A DNA stretch of 64,000 nucleotides from Paeniglutamicibacter psychrophenolicus (GCF_030812255.1 NZ_JAUSSH010000002.1:310001-374000); one strand, 5' to 3'; positions 17,404 to 27,707 are shown, counted from the first letter of the stretch. Numbers and translations: made by a program. Notes: generated by a model not told the origin, from the letters alone.

Positions 17404-18429
17404 CGCTGGATCCGTTCGTGTTTTCTTGTCGGGCGGTCTACGGGCCCGCGGGGCTTGACCCGCAGAATGCAGTCGAGGTCAACTCTCATAGCTGCTCCGC
17501 CTTGTCCGCCCGAGCGCGATCGACCAACGCGTACACAGCAGTGCAGACGGCTTCTGATGAAGGAAGAAAACCTATTCACTAGAGGACCATCCACCATGAC
17601 CACCCCAATCTCATCTGTTATCCCTGTAAAAACGCCACCCGCATCCAGTGCAGGCGCCAAGAATGGATCGAAACAACGAGCCAGCTCTCATTAACATCTG
17701 GCAGGACCGAGAACAAGGACCGAGAACTCGTCGCCCCGTTGTAAGGCTGTTGTTGGATCAAGCGGACCGACAACGTCCGATAACGCAGGAAACCCAGGAC
17801 GCATTCGCGCGCCAGGTAAGCGCCTCGGTCGAACGAACCACTTTTCTGTTCATGGGGACCCCACGCCGAAGATTCATTCCGGATCCCACGTCTGTAGGCC
17901 CGGGCGTTCGCGGTTCCGGCCCGTCAAGCCGTGGTCGACGTAGACCAAATCCTCGGGCACGCCCAGGTCCTTCAGTCCCGCCTGCTGAGAGGCGAGGTCC
18001 TGGGAGTTGGTGGAGACGCGCGCATATCCGACCAGGTGCAGTGACATGGTTTGAGTCTAGCGTTTGTGCCACGTGACCAGGACAGCTTCTCGGGCGGGGC
18101 AACCGCGAATCGAGATTCTGTGAGTTTTCAACGTATTTAGGGGACGGGTTTTTGGGGCCCGGGTGTCGCGGTGGGCCATCGGCATAAGGTTCCTATTCAG
18201 CAGGCCACTGTTCTCAAGTACCCGTCTAGGGAACAATGGGCAGGTTGATTGTGACGCAAGATCTAATACCTCAAAATTGATTCCAGGAAAATTCTCAGTG
18301 GCGAACTTTTGTAGGTCAATTCAAGAAAATGAATCACTTGAATGAAAGCCGGACGCTGCGAGAGTACGGATCGTTGGCCACCAAGTGTTGATCCCTGATA
18401 CGGATACCGAGTTCGAGTAGCCTGGCAAG
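17404..18429. other. gene-poor stretch with a recombinase remnant
   Basis: Apart from the truncated serine recombinase (17874-18047) I see no supported gene in this 1-kb stretch. A short open frame from ATG 17595 (32 codons, Ser/Thr/Pro-rich) has no recognisable family. The region probably marks an old mobile-element boundary between the repeat-protein gene and the helicase gene. Confidence 0.45.
17874..18047 (-). pseudogene. truncated serine recombinase (resolvase/invertase N terminus)
   Basis: Minus-strand translation from ATG 18047 gives 57 residues starting 'MSLHLVGYARVSTNSQDLA', then 'QQAGLKDLG', 'VYVDHGLTGRNRERPGLQ' and a stop after a few unrelated residues. This is the N terminus of a resolvase/invertase-type serine recombinase: the catalytic serine is in 'YARVST', and 'GLTGRNRERPGL' is the usual start of the next conserved block. 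About two thirds of a normal 180-200-residue resolvase is missing, so it is a remnant with no activity. It points to a former transposon or phage here. Confidence 0.85.
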
Positions 18430-21400
18430 ATGGACAAAGCTGGGCAGAATAGCGCGTTCGACTTGGGTGAAGGAATTTTTGAGAGCCTAATTACCGATCA
18501 CTTGGCTGGTAGGTTGGCATCGTTGCACGGTTTCACGCGGTCGGTGGAGTCTGTGGAGGGCGAGGACGCGCCAGGTGAACTGGCACGTTTTCTTGGTCGC
18601 GCAATTGAGGCTCGTCTTGGGTCGCTCGAACCGGTACAGATGGTCACCCTGACCAACCAAATTCTTGAACTTGTTGGGCACACAGAAGATGTCCTCCCCG
18701 GCCCCCAAAAGCTCATGGAACTACAACGCGACGATGGCATCCGTACTCGCTCGTTCAAACGACCTCAGACCTCGCTAAGCTCGGCTGCCTTGCTCACGAA
18801 CAGCCGTGAAGATCCGCAACTTGCCGCAGAGCTTCGGGCCGAGCTATCCTCGGCAGACCGCGTGGACCTGTTATGCGCATTCATCAAGTGGGAAGGCCTG
18901 CGCCTGCTTTCCGACTCGCTTGAGTCACTCAAGGATTACGGCATCCCGATTCGGGTCATCACCACGACTTATATGGGAGCCACCCAACGCCACGCCATCG
19001 ATGAGCTGGTCCGTCGCTTCGGTGCCGAGGTCCGCATCAACTACGAGACCAACGCGACCAGGCTGCATGCCAAGGCCTGGATGTTCCACCGCAATTCCGG
19101 ATTCGATACCGCCTATGTCGGAAGCTCCAACCTCAGCAGGCCTGCGCTGCTTGACGGGCTTGAATGGAACGTACGACTCTCAGGCGTGGCTACGCCGGGT
19201 CTCCTGCAGAAATTCGCGCTGACCTTCGACAGCTACTGGGAAGACGACGCGTTCGTCCCCTACGATCCCGAGACCGACGCCGAACAGCTGGATGCGGCAC
19301 TGAAGCGGGCAGGCGGAACCACGGCCGAGCGCATGCTCGGGTCCACCGGGCTGGAAGTGCAACCGTTGCTGCACCAGAAGGAAATGCTGGAGGAGCTCGA
19401 AGCTGCCCGTTCCAACCGCAACGAGCATCGAAACCTGGTGGTCGCCGCGACCGGCACCGGCAAGACCGTTCTGGCAGCACTCGACTACAAGCGACTGTGC
19501 CAAGCAGCGGGCAGGGAACTAACACTCTTGTTCGTGGCGCATCGCAAGGAAATTCTTGAGCAATCCCTGAAAACCTATCGCAAGGTTTTGGGAAAGGGCT
19601 CCTTTGGAGAGATGTTCGTGGACGGGCAGAAGCCAATCGTCTGGAGACATGTGTTCGCCAGCGTACAGTCCCTGGCCGCGCTCGGACTGTCGAAGATCGA
19701 CGCGGAGGCCTTTGACGTCGTGGTGATCGACGAGTTCCACCATGCCGAGGCACCTTCATACAGCAGACTTATTCAACACCTGAAGCCCATGGAACTTCTG
19801 GGCCTCACCGCGACTCCCGAACGCGGTGACGGTATCAATGTTGCAGATACCTACTTTGACGGAAAGATCGCTTCTGAGCTGCGTCTGTGGGATGCGCTGG
19901 ACGCGGATCTGCTGGTGCCCTTCCATTACTTCGGCGTGGCGGATGACGTCGATCTGAGCGCCATCGAATGGAAAAGAGGGTCCTACGACCTGGAGCAGCT
20001 GAACAACGTGTACACGGGCAACGACATCCGTGCCCTGAAAATCATCAATGAATTGCGCGACAAGGTCCTCAGTACTTCAATGATGCGAGCGATTGGATTC
20101 TGCGTTTCGGTCCAGCACGCGCATTACATGGCCAAGGTCTTCAATGATGCGGGCATTCCGTCGGTGGCCGTGTCGGGAAACTCAAGCACAGAGGAACGAG
20201 AAGGAGCCCTTTCCAAGCTTCGTGCCCGCGAACTCAATTGCGTCTTTGCTGTTGATCTTTTCAACGAGGGCCTGGATGTACCGGAGATCGACACAATTTT
20301 GCTGTTGCGTCCTACCCAGAGTTCGACAATATTCTTGCAGCAGCTCGGTCGTGGGTTGCGGCGGGCAGACGATAAAGCGGTGCTCACGGTGCTCGATTTC
20401 ATTGGCCAGCAACGCCGGGAGTTCCGTTTCGACGTCAAGTACCGCGCCTTGTTGGATGTCCCGCGCAAGAAGCTGGAGCGCGTCATCGATGATGGTGCAC
20501 CAGGGTTGCCGTCGGGTTGTCAGCTAATGCTCGACCGTGTGGCGCGAGCCATCGTGCTGGACAACATCCGAGACCAGCTCAAGCTAAACAAACCGGTCTT
20601 GGTTCGGGAAATCAAGTCCTACGGTTTTGTTGAGATGGACGAATATCTTGAAGAATCCGGCAGGGACGTTAAGGATATCTACCGCAGAACGGGGGATTCG
20701 TGGACGGATCTGATCCGCAAGGCGGGCCTGATTTCTGCTCGCTCCCCTTGGGAAGAAGGACTGGGCGGCTTTGATGGAGTCCAGCAGGATGAGGAGCGGG
20801 AGCTTCTCAAGCGCGTTACGCGCTTCCTCCACGTAGATGATGCGGAGCGTGCCGAAGCGTATGCCGAACTGCTTTCAATAGATGCCCCGCGCTATGCGGA
20901 GCTGGGGCAGCGACTCCAGACGTTTGCGCGCATGCTGTTCTACATGTTCTGGGACAACGGCGGCGGCTTGGCTTCCTACGATGCGGGCCTGGACCGTATC
21001 CGTGCCAACGGTTACTTGGTTCGGGAGCTGCGTGCTGCGTTCTCGCGTGGCGTGGCCCGAAGCCCGCATGCACCAAAGGGACTCCCCTTGGGACTGCAGC
21101 AGGTTCCGCTCTATTCCCATGCCACGTACTGGAGGTCGGAAGTTCTGGCTGCACTGGAATATGGTTCCTTGGAACAGGGCAAGGGTGTGAGTCACCGGGA
21201 GGGCGTGGCTTGGTGCCCACAAGCTAGAGCCGATGCTCTTTTCGTAACGCTGGATAAAGACGAAGCGGTCCACAGCCCCAACACGTTGTACAAGGACTAC
21301 GCGATTAGCCCCAGTCTCTTCCACTGGGAATCGCAGAACACAACCAGTCCAACGAGCCCAACCGGGCAACGTTACTTGAATCGGAAGGAGCATGGATCGC

Positions 21401-21582
21401 ATATCCTGCTCTTTACCCGTGACGCTGCAAAAGACATCGACGGGTTGGTCATGCCATTCACATGCCTGGGCGCAGTCGACTACGTGAAGCACCAGGGCGC
21501 CAAACCCATCGCCATCACTTGGAAGCTGCAGCGCGATATGCCGGTAGGAGTGTTTACATCCGCAAGTGCGGTGGCGCGCTAA
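18430..21582 (+). CDS. PLD-nuclease/superfamily 2 helicase with C-terminal DUF3427
   Basis: The 1050-residue protein has an N-terminal phospholipase D-like domain (HAKAWMFHR near residue 213, then YVGSSNLSR), a superfamily 2 helicase core and a C-terminal DUF3427 domain. Helicase motifs: ATGTGKT near 340, DEFH near 434, TATPERGDG near 459 and QQLGRGLRRAD near 637. The DUF3427 part (about 870-1045) contains 'HILLFTRD' and 'PFTCLGAVDYVKHQG', both typical. Proteins of this build are common in actinobacteria, sometimes with restriction or repair genes; substrate and role are not established. It stands alone on the plus strand at the right edge of the defence-type region. Full length, no broken motif. 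Confidence 0.85.
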   Translation: MDKAGQNSAFDLGEGIFESLITDHLAGRLASLHGFTRSVESVEGEDAPGELARFLGRAIEARLGSLEPVQMVTLTNQILELVGHTEDVLPGPQKLMELQRDDGIRTRSFKRPQTSLSSAALLTNSREDPQLAAELRAELSSADRVDLLCAFIKWEGLRLLSDSLESLKDYGIPIRVITTTYMGATQRHAIDELVRRFGAEVRINYETNATRLHAKAWMFHRNSGFDTAYVGSSNLSRPALLDGLEWNVRLSGVATPGLLQKFALTFDSYWEDDAFVPYDPETDAEQLDAALKRAGGTTAERMLGSTGLEVQPLLHQKEMLEELEAARSNRNEHRNLVVAATGTGKTVLAALDYKRLCQAAGRELTLLFVAHRKEILEQSLKTYRKVLGKGSFGEMFVDGQKPIVWRHVFASVQSLAALGLSKIDAEAFDVVVIDEFHHAEAPSYSRLIQHLKPMELLGLTATPERGDGINVADTYFDGKIASELRLWDALDADLLVPFHYFGVADDVDLSAIEWKRGSYDLEQLNNVYTGNDIRALKIINELRDKVLSTSMMRAIGFCVSVQHAHYMAKVFNDAGIPSVAVSGNSSTEEREGALSKLRARELNCVFAVDLFNEGLDVPEIDTILLLRPTQSSTIFLQQLGRGLRRADDKAVLTVLDFIGQQRREFRFDVKYRALLDVPRKKLERVIDDGAPGLPSGCQLMLDRVARAIVLDNIRDQLKLNKPVLVREIKSYGFVEMDEYLEESGRDVKDIYRRTGDSWTDLIRKAGLISARSPWEEGLGGFDGVQQDEERELLKRVTRFLHVDDAERAEAYAELLSIDAPRYAELGQRLQTFARMLFYMFWDNGGGLASYDAGLDRIRANGYLVRELRAAFSRGVARSPHAPKGLPLGLQQVPLYSHATYWRSEVLAALEYGSLEQGKGVSHREGVAWCPQARADALFVTLDKDEAVHSPNTLYKDYAISPSLFHWESQNTTSPTSPTGQRYLNRKEHGSHILLFTRDAAKDIDGLVMPFTCLGAVDYVKHQGAKPIAITWKLQRDMPVGVFTSASAVAR

Positions 21583-22104
21583 TATCTGCCCTCATTGACG
21601 TGCTCGTTTTTAGATCGGTTCACGAAAAATACGGAGGACTTGCCTACCCTGCTGTCAGCAGAACGCCCTGGCCCACGATAAACGGGCGGAAGTTCGGCCA
21701 GAAGGACAGGCGCCGATGAGATTTCGTATTGACGTGTAGCGGGTGCCTAATAAGGCGGTGTGCTTGATCTGGTGGGAGCTGCAACCTGTTCCACCACGAT
21801 CGCTTACTTTATGTTCCACACCGAACTGGCAGAAGTCTCCGGGATAGCGAATGCCAAACCCTCATGATAGGGCAAGTGCGCACGCCGGACCCCCAGGTCG
21901 GCCCGTCGAAGCAGCTGGTCTCGGCCAGCCCATTCAAGATCCGGGAAGTGGTGCTCTTGTGCAGACTGTCTCGGGTCGCGTTCTCGGGGACACTCCGGAC
22001 GGGCGAAGTGCCCCGGACTCATTAATGTCCGCCCGACTGCGATTCCCAGGGGCCAGGGAATTGCCGCCGGACGGACGGTGTTCGTGGTGCCGGGTCCAGC
22101 CGCG
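21583..22104. other. intergenic region between helicase and MFS gene
   Basis: No intact gene is present. The minus strand carries an IclR helix-turn-helix remnant at about 21890-21995. The rest shows nothing I can name. Confidence 0.5.
21890..21995 (-). pseudogene. IclR-family regulator remnant (helix-turn-helix only)
   Basis: Minus-strand translation gives 'LHKSTTSRILNGLAETSCF' at about 21910-21964. The intact IclR regulator at 31515-32327 has 'LHKSTVSRMLNGLAEAGYV' at the matching place, so this is the recognition-helix region of a close paralogue. Sequence on both sides no longer resembles an IclR protein and there is no start codon in a sensible position, so only a fragment survives. It lies directly downstream of the MFS gene on the same strand. 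Confidence 0.75.
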
Positions 22105-23469
22105 TCAGTCGGTGCGGATGGTGCGAGGGTCGACGTTGCGGGCAGCGAAGATCAGCAGCCCGGAGGCCAAGATGGGGATGACTCCCCACCACAACGTGGC
22201 ATTGATCCAGCCGCTGCCTGCGGCCAGGGAGGCAGTGATCAGCAGGCCGCCGATGATCGCACCGACCTGGCCCGCGGCGTTGATCAGAGAGCTGCCGGTG
22301 GCCCGGGTATGGACAGGGAAACTCTCACCGGTGAAGAACATCAAAGCCGAGAAGGGGCCGATGAGGAAGAACAGCCCGGCACTGTAGAGGGCGATGATCA
22401 GCGGGAAGTTCCCGTTCGGGGCTTGGAGCATGGTGAAGAAGGACCCGGCGCACAGGATCCAACCGAAGCCAATGGCGTTGCGGCGTCCGATTCGGTCACC
22501 CAGCCAGCCATGGAAGAGATAACCGGCAAAGGCCGTGGCATTGGAGATGATCAGGACCAGCAGCGCACTGCTGAACTCGATGCCCTTACCATCCGGTGCC
22601 GTCAACAGCGAGGTGCCAAGGATTGCGAAGGACAGGACCCCGAGCCAGTTCAGGAGGAAGGCGCCACCGATCGTCACGGTGGAGCGCAGCGATTCCCCGC
22701 GGAAGACCGAAGCCAGGGGACTGGCCTTCTCGGAGACATCGATGCCGTACTTTTCCCCGAGCAACTGTGCCTCTTCCAATTGACCGGCCTTGAGCATCCG
22801 GTCGATTTGGTGCCGGTGGGAGAACTGGGGGCTTTCCTTGAGCCAGCGTCCGGCCCAGAGGATGAAGATCGCCGGTAGCGCCGCGACGACGAAGCAGAGC
22901 TGCCATCCGCCCAGGGGGAAGAGCAGGTAGACGGATCCGGCGGCGAGCACGGAGCCGACCGGCCAGCCGGACTGGACCAGCGAGTAGACCAGCCCCCGGC
23001 GCTTGGCCTTGGCCGGGTCGCTGTTGTGGGCGAACATCTCGTTGAGGTAGGCCGCGTTGATGGCCTGTTCGGCGTAGCCCAGGCCGGCCAGCGACCGCAC
23101 GAGGACCAGGAAGACGAGCCCCAGGCCGGCGGCGAGGCCGATGACCCAGCCGACCATGGCGGTCAGCAACGAGGCCACGGCGGCTCCGGCCACGGCAATC
23201 AGGATGCCCTTGCGCCGACCGATCCGGTCCACGACCGGACCGATCGCGAAGGCCACGATGGCCGTGCCGGCCGTGACCCAGGTGTTGACCTCGGTCGAGT
23301 GGGCCCCTGTCCATCCGAGGTCCTCGGCGAGCTGGGGCAACAGATTTCCGAACAGGACGAAGTCGTAGACGGCGAAGGTCCAGGCGAAGAAGCAGATCCA
23401 GGTGGCCAACCGGACGTCCTTGGGCCGGACATCCGATTCGACAAATTGAGTGTGTTGCACAGTAGACAT
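22105..23469 (-). CDS. MFS transporter, metabolite:H+ symporter type
   Basis: The 454-residue protein has about 12 hydrophobic segments and the major-facilitator loop 2-3 signature 'GPVVDRIGRRKG', repeated in the second half as 'GWLGDRIGRRNA'. It is probably a proton-coupled importer of the sugar-porter/metabolite symporter group. It sits 153 bp downstream of the hydantoinase gene on the same strand, so N-methylhydantoin, creatinine or a related ring compound is the likely substrate; that is inference from position. AAGGAA precedes the ATG at 23469. Full length. Confidence 0.85.
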   Translation of the reverse strand: MSTVQHTQFVESDVRPKDVRLATWICFFAWTFAVYDFVLFGNLLPQLAEDLGWTGAHSTEVNTWVTAGTAIVAFAIGPVVDRIGRRKGILIAVAGAAVASLLTAMVGWVIGLAAGLGLVFLVLVRSLAGLGYAEQAINAAYLNEMFAHNSDPAKAKRRGLVYSLVQSGWPVGSVLAAGSVYLLFPLGGWQLCFVVAALPAIFILWAGRWLKESPQFSHRHQIDRMLKAGQLEEAQLLGEKYGIDVSEKASPLASVFRGESLRSTVTIGGAFLLNWLGVLSFAILGTSLLTAPDGKGIEFSSALLVLIISNATAFAGYLFHGWLGDRIGRRNAIGFGWILCAGSFFTMLQAPNGNFPLIIALYSAGLFFLIGPFSALMFFTGESFPVHTRATGSSLINAAGQVGAIIGGLLITASLAAGSGWINATLWWGVIPILASGLLIFAARNVDPRTIRTD

Positions 23470-23551
23470 GACGATTCCTTGAGGACGGTGGGGAAATGAC
23501 AGGGTCAGGGTGGCAAAGCGACAGGGGCAGGGTGGTGGATCGGGAACGAGA

Positions 23552-23600
23552 GGGGGCGGACCGGCGACCAGGCAATGACGCTGGCCTCCAATCCGCCCCC
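23552..23600 (-). terminator. weak hairpin between hydantoinase and MFS genes
   Basis: GGGGGCGGA (23552-23560) and TCCGCCCCC (23592-23600) can pair around a 31-base centre. It lies after the hydantoinase stop on the minus strand and may reduce readthrough into the MFS gene. The long loop and missing T run make this uncertain. Confidence 0.35.
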
Positions 23601-23622
23601 CTTTACTGCTGCGGCTTCGGGA

Positions 23623-26600
23623 TCAGTTGATGGGACTGAGCTCGGAGGCCACGTTCTTCCGGAGTTCGGCGGTGGCGACCAAATCGACCGTGAGCTGGTC
23701 GTTGACCTTCTTGAGGACCACGCCGTAGTCGCGGGTGGCGGCCTCGGCGGTGGTGAAGCCGTCCAGCACGTCCTCGAGGACCTTCGAGGGGTCGCGCTTG
23801 AGCGGATCGCCGAACCCGCCGCCGCTGGGCACGGTGATCTGAAGGGAATCGCCGGCCACCAGCTGCCAGCCGGTGACCTTGGAAGGCCAGGAGGCCTCCC
23901 CGTCCCGGCCGGGGTTCTTCACCAGGGACGCGTTCAGGCCGTCATGCCCGCCAAAGGCGCCCCAGGGAACGTCCGAGTCGTGGCGTTCGCCCTCGCAGGT
24001 GACCGCGGTGTCGGTCAGGAAGGTGTTCTCCCGCACGATGCCGATGCCGCCGCGGAATTCACCGGCGGCTGCCGGATCGTCGCGCAGTTCGTAGCGGTCG
24101 GTGCGCATCGGGAAGCGCCACTCCAGTTCCTCGATCGGGTTGTTGCGGGTGTTGGCGATGAGGTTGTCCACCGAGTCCGGCCCGTCCGAGTGCTGGCGGC
24201 CGCCGTAGGAGCCTTCGTTGACCTCGAGGTAGACCCAGTACTCGCCCTGCTTCTGGTCCCAGCCGGAGTAGGACATGAAGTGGATGTGCGCCGAGTTCCC
24301 GGCGGTGACCCGTTCGGGCATCACCGGAGCCAGCGCCCGCAGGGCCAGGTCCACGGCCCGCTGCACCTGGGAGAACCGGCTGAAGGTGGCCGCCGGGTAC
24401 TTCGGGTTGAAGATGGTGCCTTCCGGGGCAATCACCTTCAGCGGCTTGAGCATCCCCTCGTTCTGCGGGACGAACACCGGGAAGGCGACCTCGTCCAGGA
24501 ACATCATGCGGGTGATGAACGTGAACGCCGAGACCGTGGTGCCCTCGAAGGCGCAGTTGTAGGCGGTGGGCACCTGTTCGGAGGAACCGGTCAGGTCGTA
24601 GGTGATCTCGTCGCCCTCGACGATGACCTTGACCACGATGGGCAGCTTCTTGCCGTAGTTGCGCCCGTCGTCATCGAGGTAGCCGACCTCCGTCTCGTAC
24701 ACGCCGTCCGGGATCTTGGCGATCTCCTGGCGCAGCATCCGCTCCGAGTAGTCGATCCAGAACTGGCCGGCGTCGCGGACCGAATCCAGGCCATAGCGTT
24801 CCACCAGGGCCAGGTAGCGGGACTTGGCGAGGTCGCAGGCGGCGATCATCGCCTGGAAGTCGCCCTCGTTGGAGGTGGGCGTCCGGGTGTTGTTCAGGAT
24901 GTGCTGGATCAAGGACGCCTGGCGGACGCCCTTCTCGTAGACCTTCACCGCGCGGAAGATGGTGCCCTCGGACTGGATGTCCTGGATGTCCACCATCAGC
25001 CCGGAGAACGCCCCGCCGTTGTCGATCAGCTGCCCGGAGGCGCCGGCGAAGCCGACGAGTTGCCCGTCGTGGAAGATCGGTTCGATGATCGCCACGTCCG
25101 GGGAGTGGGTGGCGCCCAGGTACGGGTCGTTGTGCAGGATGACATCCCCCTCGTGGATGTCATCGCCCAGCACGGAGATGACGCCCTTGACGATCTTGGG
25201 CATTGAACCCATGAACATCGGGGTGGAGTCGGATTCGGCCAGCACGTTGCCGTCCTTGTCGAACAATCCGGCACCCAGGTCCTCGGATTCGCGGATGATC
25301 GAGGAGTAGGCCATGCGGAAGAGCACCGAGGCCATCTCCTTGGCCGCGGAGTTCAGCGCGCCGCCGATCACGCGCATCAGGATCGGGGTGGCCAGCTGCT
25401 CGGCGCTCTGGGTGGCGGCGGGGCAGGCGATGACCAGGTTGCCGGCCTCGTCGACCGTCCCGGTGAAGCCCGGGGGAATGACGGTGGTGGAGTCGTACTG
25501 CTCGATGATGGCCGGGCCGGTGAAGGTGGTTCCCACGCCCATCTTGGCCCGGTCATAGAAGCCGGTGTCCAGGGTGACCGGATGGCCGTCCTGCTGGAAG
25601 GTCACCGGACGGGTTTCCACCAGCGCCTGTTCCAGGGAGCCGGACTGCGTGGCTTCCGGGGTGGGCAGCTCGTCCATCACGGCGCGGGCCTCCACGCGGA
25701 TGTTGATGACCTCCACGGTGCCGTCCTTGAAGCGGTGGCCATACTCCTCGAAGTGGGCGTCGTGGAAGGCGGCCTCGGCTTGGTCCAGCCAGGCGGTGGT
25801 CACCGGTCCCTCGGGGACGTCGAAGCGGATCTCGTAGCCCTGGCCCTCATAGCGGGCATCGGCCAGCCAGTCGATCCTGCGGCGTTCGGCGGGGACTTCC
25901 TCGGCGTCCAGCTGGGCATTGGCGTCGCGCTCGAGCTGTTCGAAGGACGCCTGGATGGCCGCCGGATCGGCGTCGGAGAACCTGAACCGGTTGGTGGCAA
26001 CGAACTCGTACTGTTCGTCCGTCGCCAGTAGCCCGATGCCGGCGATGATGCCCGGGTGGGCAGGGACCAGCACGTGGGGCACTTCGAGCTCGGCGGCGAT
26101 TTCGCAGGCGAACAGCGCGCCGGCTCCGCCGGCAGCGACCAGGGTGAAGTCGCGCGGGTCGTAGCCGCGGCGCACCGAGTTCTGCTCGATGGCCTGGGTC
26201 ATGCCGAACTTCTGGATCTGCAGCGCACCCAGGGCGGCCTCCTCGACGGACATGCCGAGCTTGTCGGCCAGTTTCTCCATGGCCGTGCGGGCGCCGTCGA
26301 GGTCCATGTCCAGGCCCGAGCCGGCCAGCATGCGGTCCGGGCGCATCCGGCCCAGCAGCACCTGGGCGTCGGTCGAGGTCGGCTCCGTGCCGCCGCGGCC
26401 GTAGCAGACCGGTCCCGGCACGGCGCCGGCCGACTGGGGGCCGACGCGGAAAACTCCGCCGGCATCGACATAGGCGATGGAACCGCCGCCTGCGCCGATG
26501 GTGTCGATGTCCACCATGGGGACCATGGCCTGGTGGTCGCCGATCTTGGTGTCCAGCAGGTGGCGCATGCGCAGCTCGCCCTGGTAGGCGACGCCGATGT

Positions 26601-27489
26601 CCGCCGAGGTGCCCCCGATGTCCAGGGTGACGACGTTCTCAAAGCCGGACTGCTTGGCGGCCCACATGCCGCCGATCAGACCCCCGACCGGACCGGACAT
26701 CATCAGGGTGACCGGCCGCTTGGCGGCCTCGCGGATGGGCACCATGCCGCCGGAGGACTGCATCAGCAGGATCTCGCGCCGGTAACCCAGGTCTTCGGCC
26801 TGTTCCTGCAGACGGTGCAGGTAGCGCGAGACCTTCGGCCCGACATAGGCATTCAGGGCGGTGGTGGAGAAGCGCTCGTACTCCCGGTACAGCGGGACGA
26901 TCTCGCTGGACAGGGACAGGTAGGCCTCGGGGAACTCCTCGTTGACGATCTGCCCGATGCGCTGTTCGTGGGCGGGGTTCAGGTAGGAGTGCAGCAGGCA
27001 CACGGCGATGGCCTGGACACCTGCGGCCTTGAGCTCGCGCACCCGGGTGCGGACCTCTTCCTCGTCCAGGGGAACCAGGACTTCGCCGTGGGGGGCGGTG
27101 ATGCGTTCCTTCACGGTGAGCCGGTGGCGGCGCTTGATCAGCGGCTTGGTCTGCCACGGCAGGTCCTGCTGGAGGGAGAAATTGTGCGGCTTCTTGTGGC
27201 GGGCGATGTGCAGGATATCCCGGAATCCCTCGGTGGTGATCATCCCGACTTCGGCGCCGGTATGCGTCAGCGCGGTGTTCGTGGCCACCGTGGTCCCGTG
27301 CACCAACTGGTCGATCTCCGACAGGGGCACGCCGGCCTTCTCACAGAGCAACTTGATGCCGTTGACCACGCCCTCGGACGGGTCGTGGGGAGTGGAGGGA
27401 ACCTTCTCGACGACGGCGATGCGGCGTTCATCATCTGAATAGTAAAGGTCGGTGAATGTGCCGCCGACGTCGACTCCGATGCGCTTCAT
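23623..27489 (-). CDS. fused ATP-dependent N-methylhydantoinase (HyuA-HyuB/5-oxoprolinase family)
   Basis: The 1288-residue protein joins both subunits of the hydantoinase/oxoprolinase family, as eukaryotic 5-oxoprolinase does. The HyuA part (1 to about 690) starts 'MKRIGVDVGGTFTD', the actin-like ATP-binding motif, with further blocks 'VHGTTVATN' and 'DIGGTSADIG'. The HyuB part begins near 698 and contains 'HNDPYLGATHSPD' near 785. I choose ATG 27489: AAAGGA stands before it and family homologues begin with 'KRIGVDVGGTFTD'; the frame is open upstream but has no homology. Next to N-carbamoylsarcosine amidase, the likely reaction is ATP-driven opening of N-methylhydantoin to N-carbamoylsarcosine. 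5-Oxoproline or another hydantoin cannot be excluded by sequence. Confidence 0.85.
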   Translation of the reverse strand: MKRIGVDVGGTFTDLYYSDDERRIAVVEKVPSTPHDPSEGVVNGIKLLCEKAGVPLSEIDQLVHGTTVATNTALTHTGAEVGMITTEGFRDILHIARHKKPHNFSLQQDLPWQTKPLIKRRHRLTVKERITAPHGEVLVPLDEEEVRTRVRELKAAGVQAIAVCLLHSYLNPAHEQRIGQIVNEEFPEAYLSLSSEIVPLYREYERFSTTALNAYVGPKVSRYLHRLQEQAEDLGYRREILLMQSSGGMVPIREAAKRPVTLMMSGPVGGLIGGMWAAKQSGFENVVTLDIGGTSADIGVAYQGELRMRHLLDTKIGDHQAMVPMVDIDTIGAGGGSIAYVDAGGVFRVGPQSAGAVPGPVCYGRGGTEPTSTDAQVLLGRMRPDRMLAGSGLDMDLDGARTAMEKLADKLGMSVEEAALGALQIQKFGMTQAIEQNSVRRGYDPRDFTLVAAGGAGALFACEIAAELEVPHVLVPAHPGIIAGIGLLATDEQYEFVATNRFRFSDADPAAIQASFEQLERDANAQLDAEEVPAERRRIDWLADARYEGQGYEIRFDVPEGPVTTAWLDQAEAAFHDAHFEEYGHRFKDGTVEVINIRVEARAVMDELPTPEATQSGSLEQALVETRPVTFQQDGHPVTLDTGFYDRAKMGVGTTFTGPAIIEQYDSTTVIPPGFTGTVDEAGNLVIACPAATQSAEQLATPILMRVIGGALNSAAKEMASVLFRMAYSSIIRESEDLGAGLFDKDGNVLAESDSTPMFMGSMPKIVKGVISVLGDDIHEGDVILHNDPYLGATHSPDVAIIEPIFHDGQLVGFAGASGQLIDNGGAFSGLMVDIQDIQSEGTIFRAVKVYEKGVRQASLIQHILNNTRTPTSNEGDFQAMIAACDLAKSRYLALVERYGLDSVRDAGQFWIDYSERMLRQEIAKIPDGVYETEVGYLDDDGRNYGKKLPIVVKVIVEGDEITYDLTGSSEQVPTAYNCAFEGTTVSAFTFITRMMFLDEVAFPVFVPQNEGMLKPLKVIAPEGTIFNPKYPAATFSRFSQVQRAVDLALRALAPVMPERVTAGNSAHIHFMSYSGWDQKQGEYWVYLEVNEGSYGGRQHSDGPDSVDNLIANTRNNPIEELEWRFPMRTDRYELRDDPAAAGEFRGGIGIVRENTFLTDTAVTCEGERHDSDVPWGAFGGHDGLNASLVKNPGRDGEASWPSKVTGWQLVAGDSLQITVPSGGGFGDPLKRDPSKVLEDVLDGFTTAEAATRDYGVVLKKVNDQLTVDLVATAELRKNVASELSPIN

Positions 27490-27656
27490 GATGGGTCCTT
27501 TCGATAGGGGGATGCCCAGGATTGTGGTGGAAAAAGGAATAGCCCGGGAAGAATAGGGGATGCAGGGAATGGGGCCCGTACCGGGCCGCGGATGGGAAGG
27601 ATGGTCCACAGTGGTGGGGCCTCCTCCGACAGGTCGTGTGATTCGGCTCACGCAAC

Positions 27657-27695
27657 GTTGCTTAGGTAGCAATCTAATGCCCCTCTGAGCAACAA
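27657..27695. promoter_or_regulatory. candidate IclR operator upstream of hydantoinase gene
   Basis: GTTGCT-TAGGT-AGCAAT (27657-27673) is an almost perfect inverted repeat with a 5-base centre, and AGCAACAA follows at 27688-27695. The same half-sites occur before the amidase gene and between the IclR gene and the truncated amidase. The IclR regulator encoded nearby is the natural candidate to bind them. Confidence 0.6.
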
Positions 27696-27707
27696 GCAAT
27701 GCCTAAG

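Noticed and set aside
17648-18076. 142-codon plus-strand frame at 17.6-18.1 kb
   Set aside because: It is opposite the resolvase remnant and its composition (Pro/Arg/Gly) looks like a chance frame.
23575-27438. Long open frames on the plus strand opposite the hydantoinase gene (about 540 and 460 codons)
   Set aside because: They are antisense to a well-conserved 1288-residue enzyme and encode Gly/His/Val-rich sequence without homology, as expected opposite GC-rich genes.
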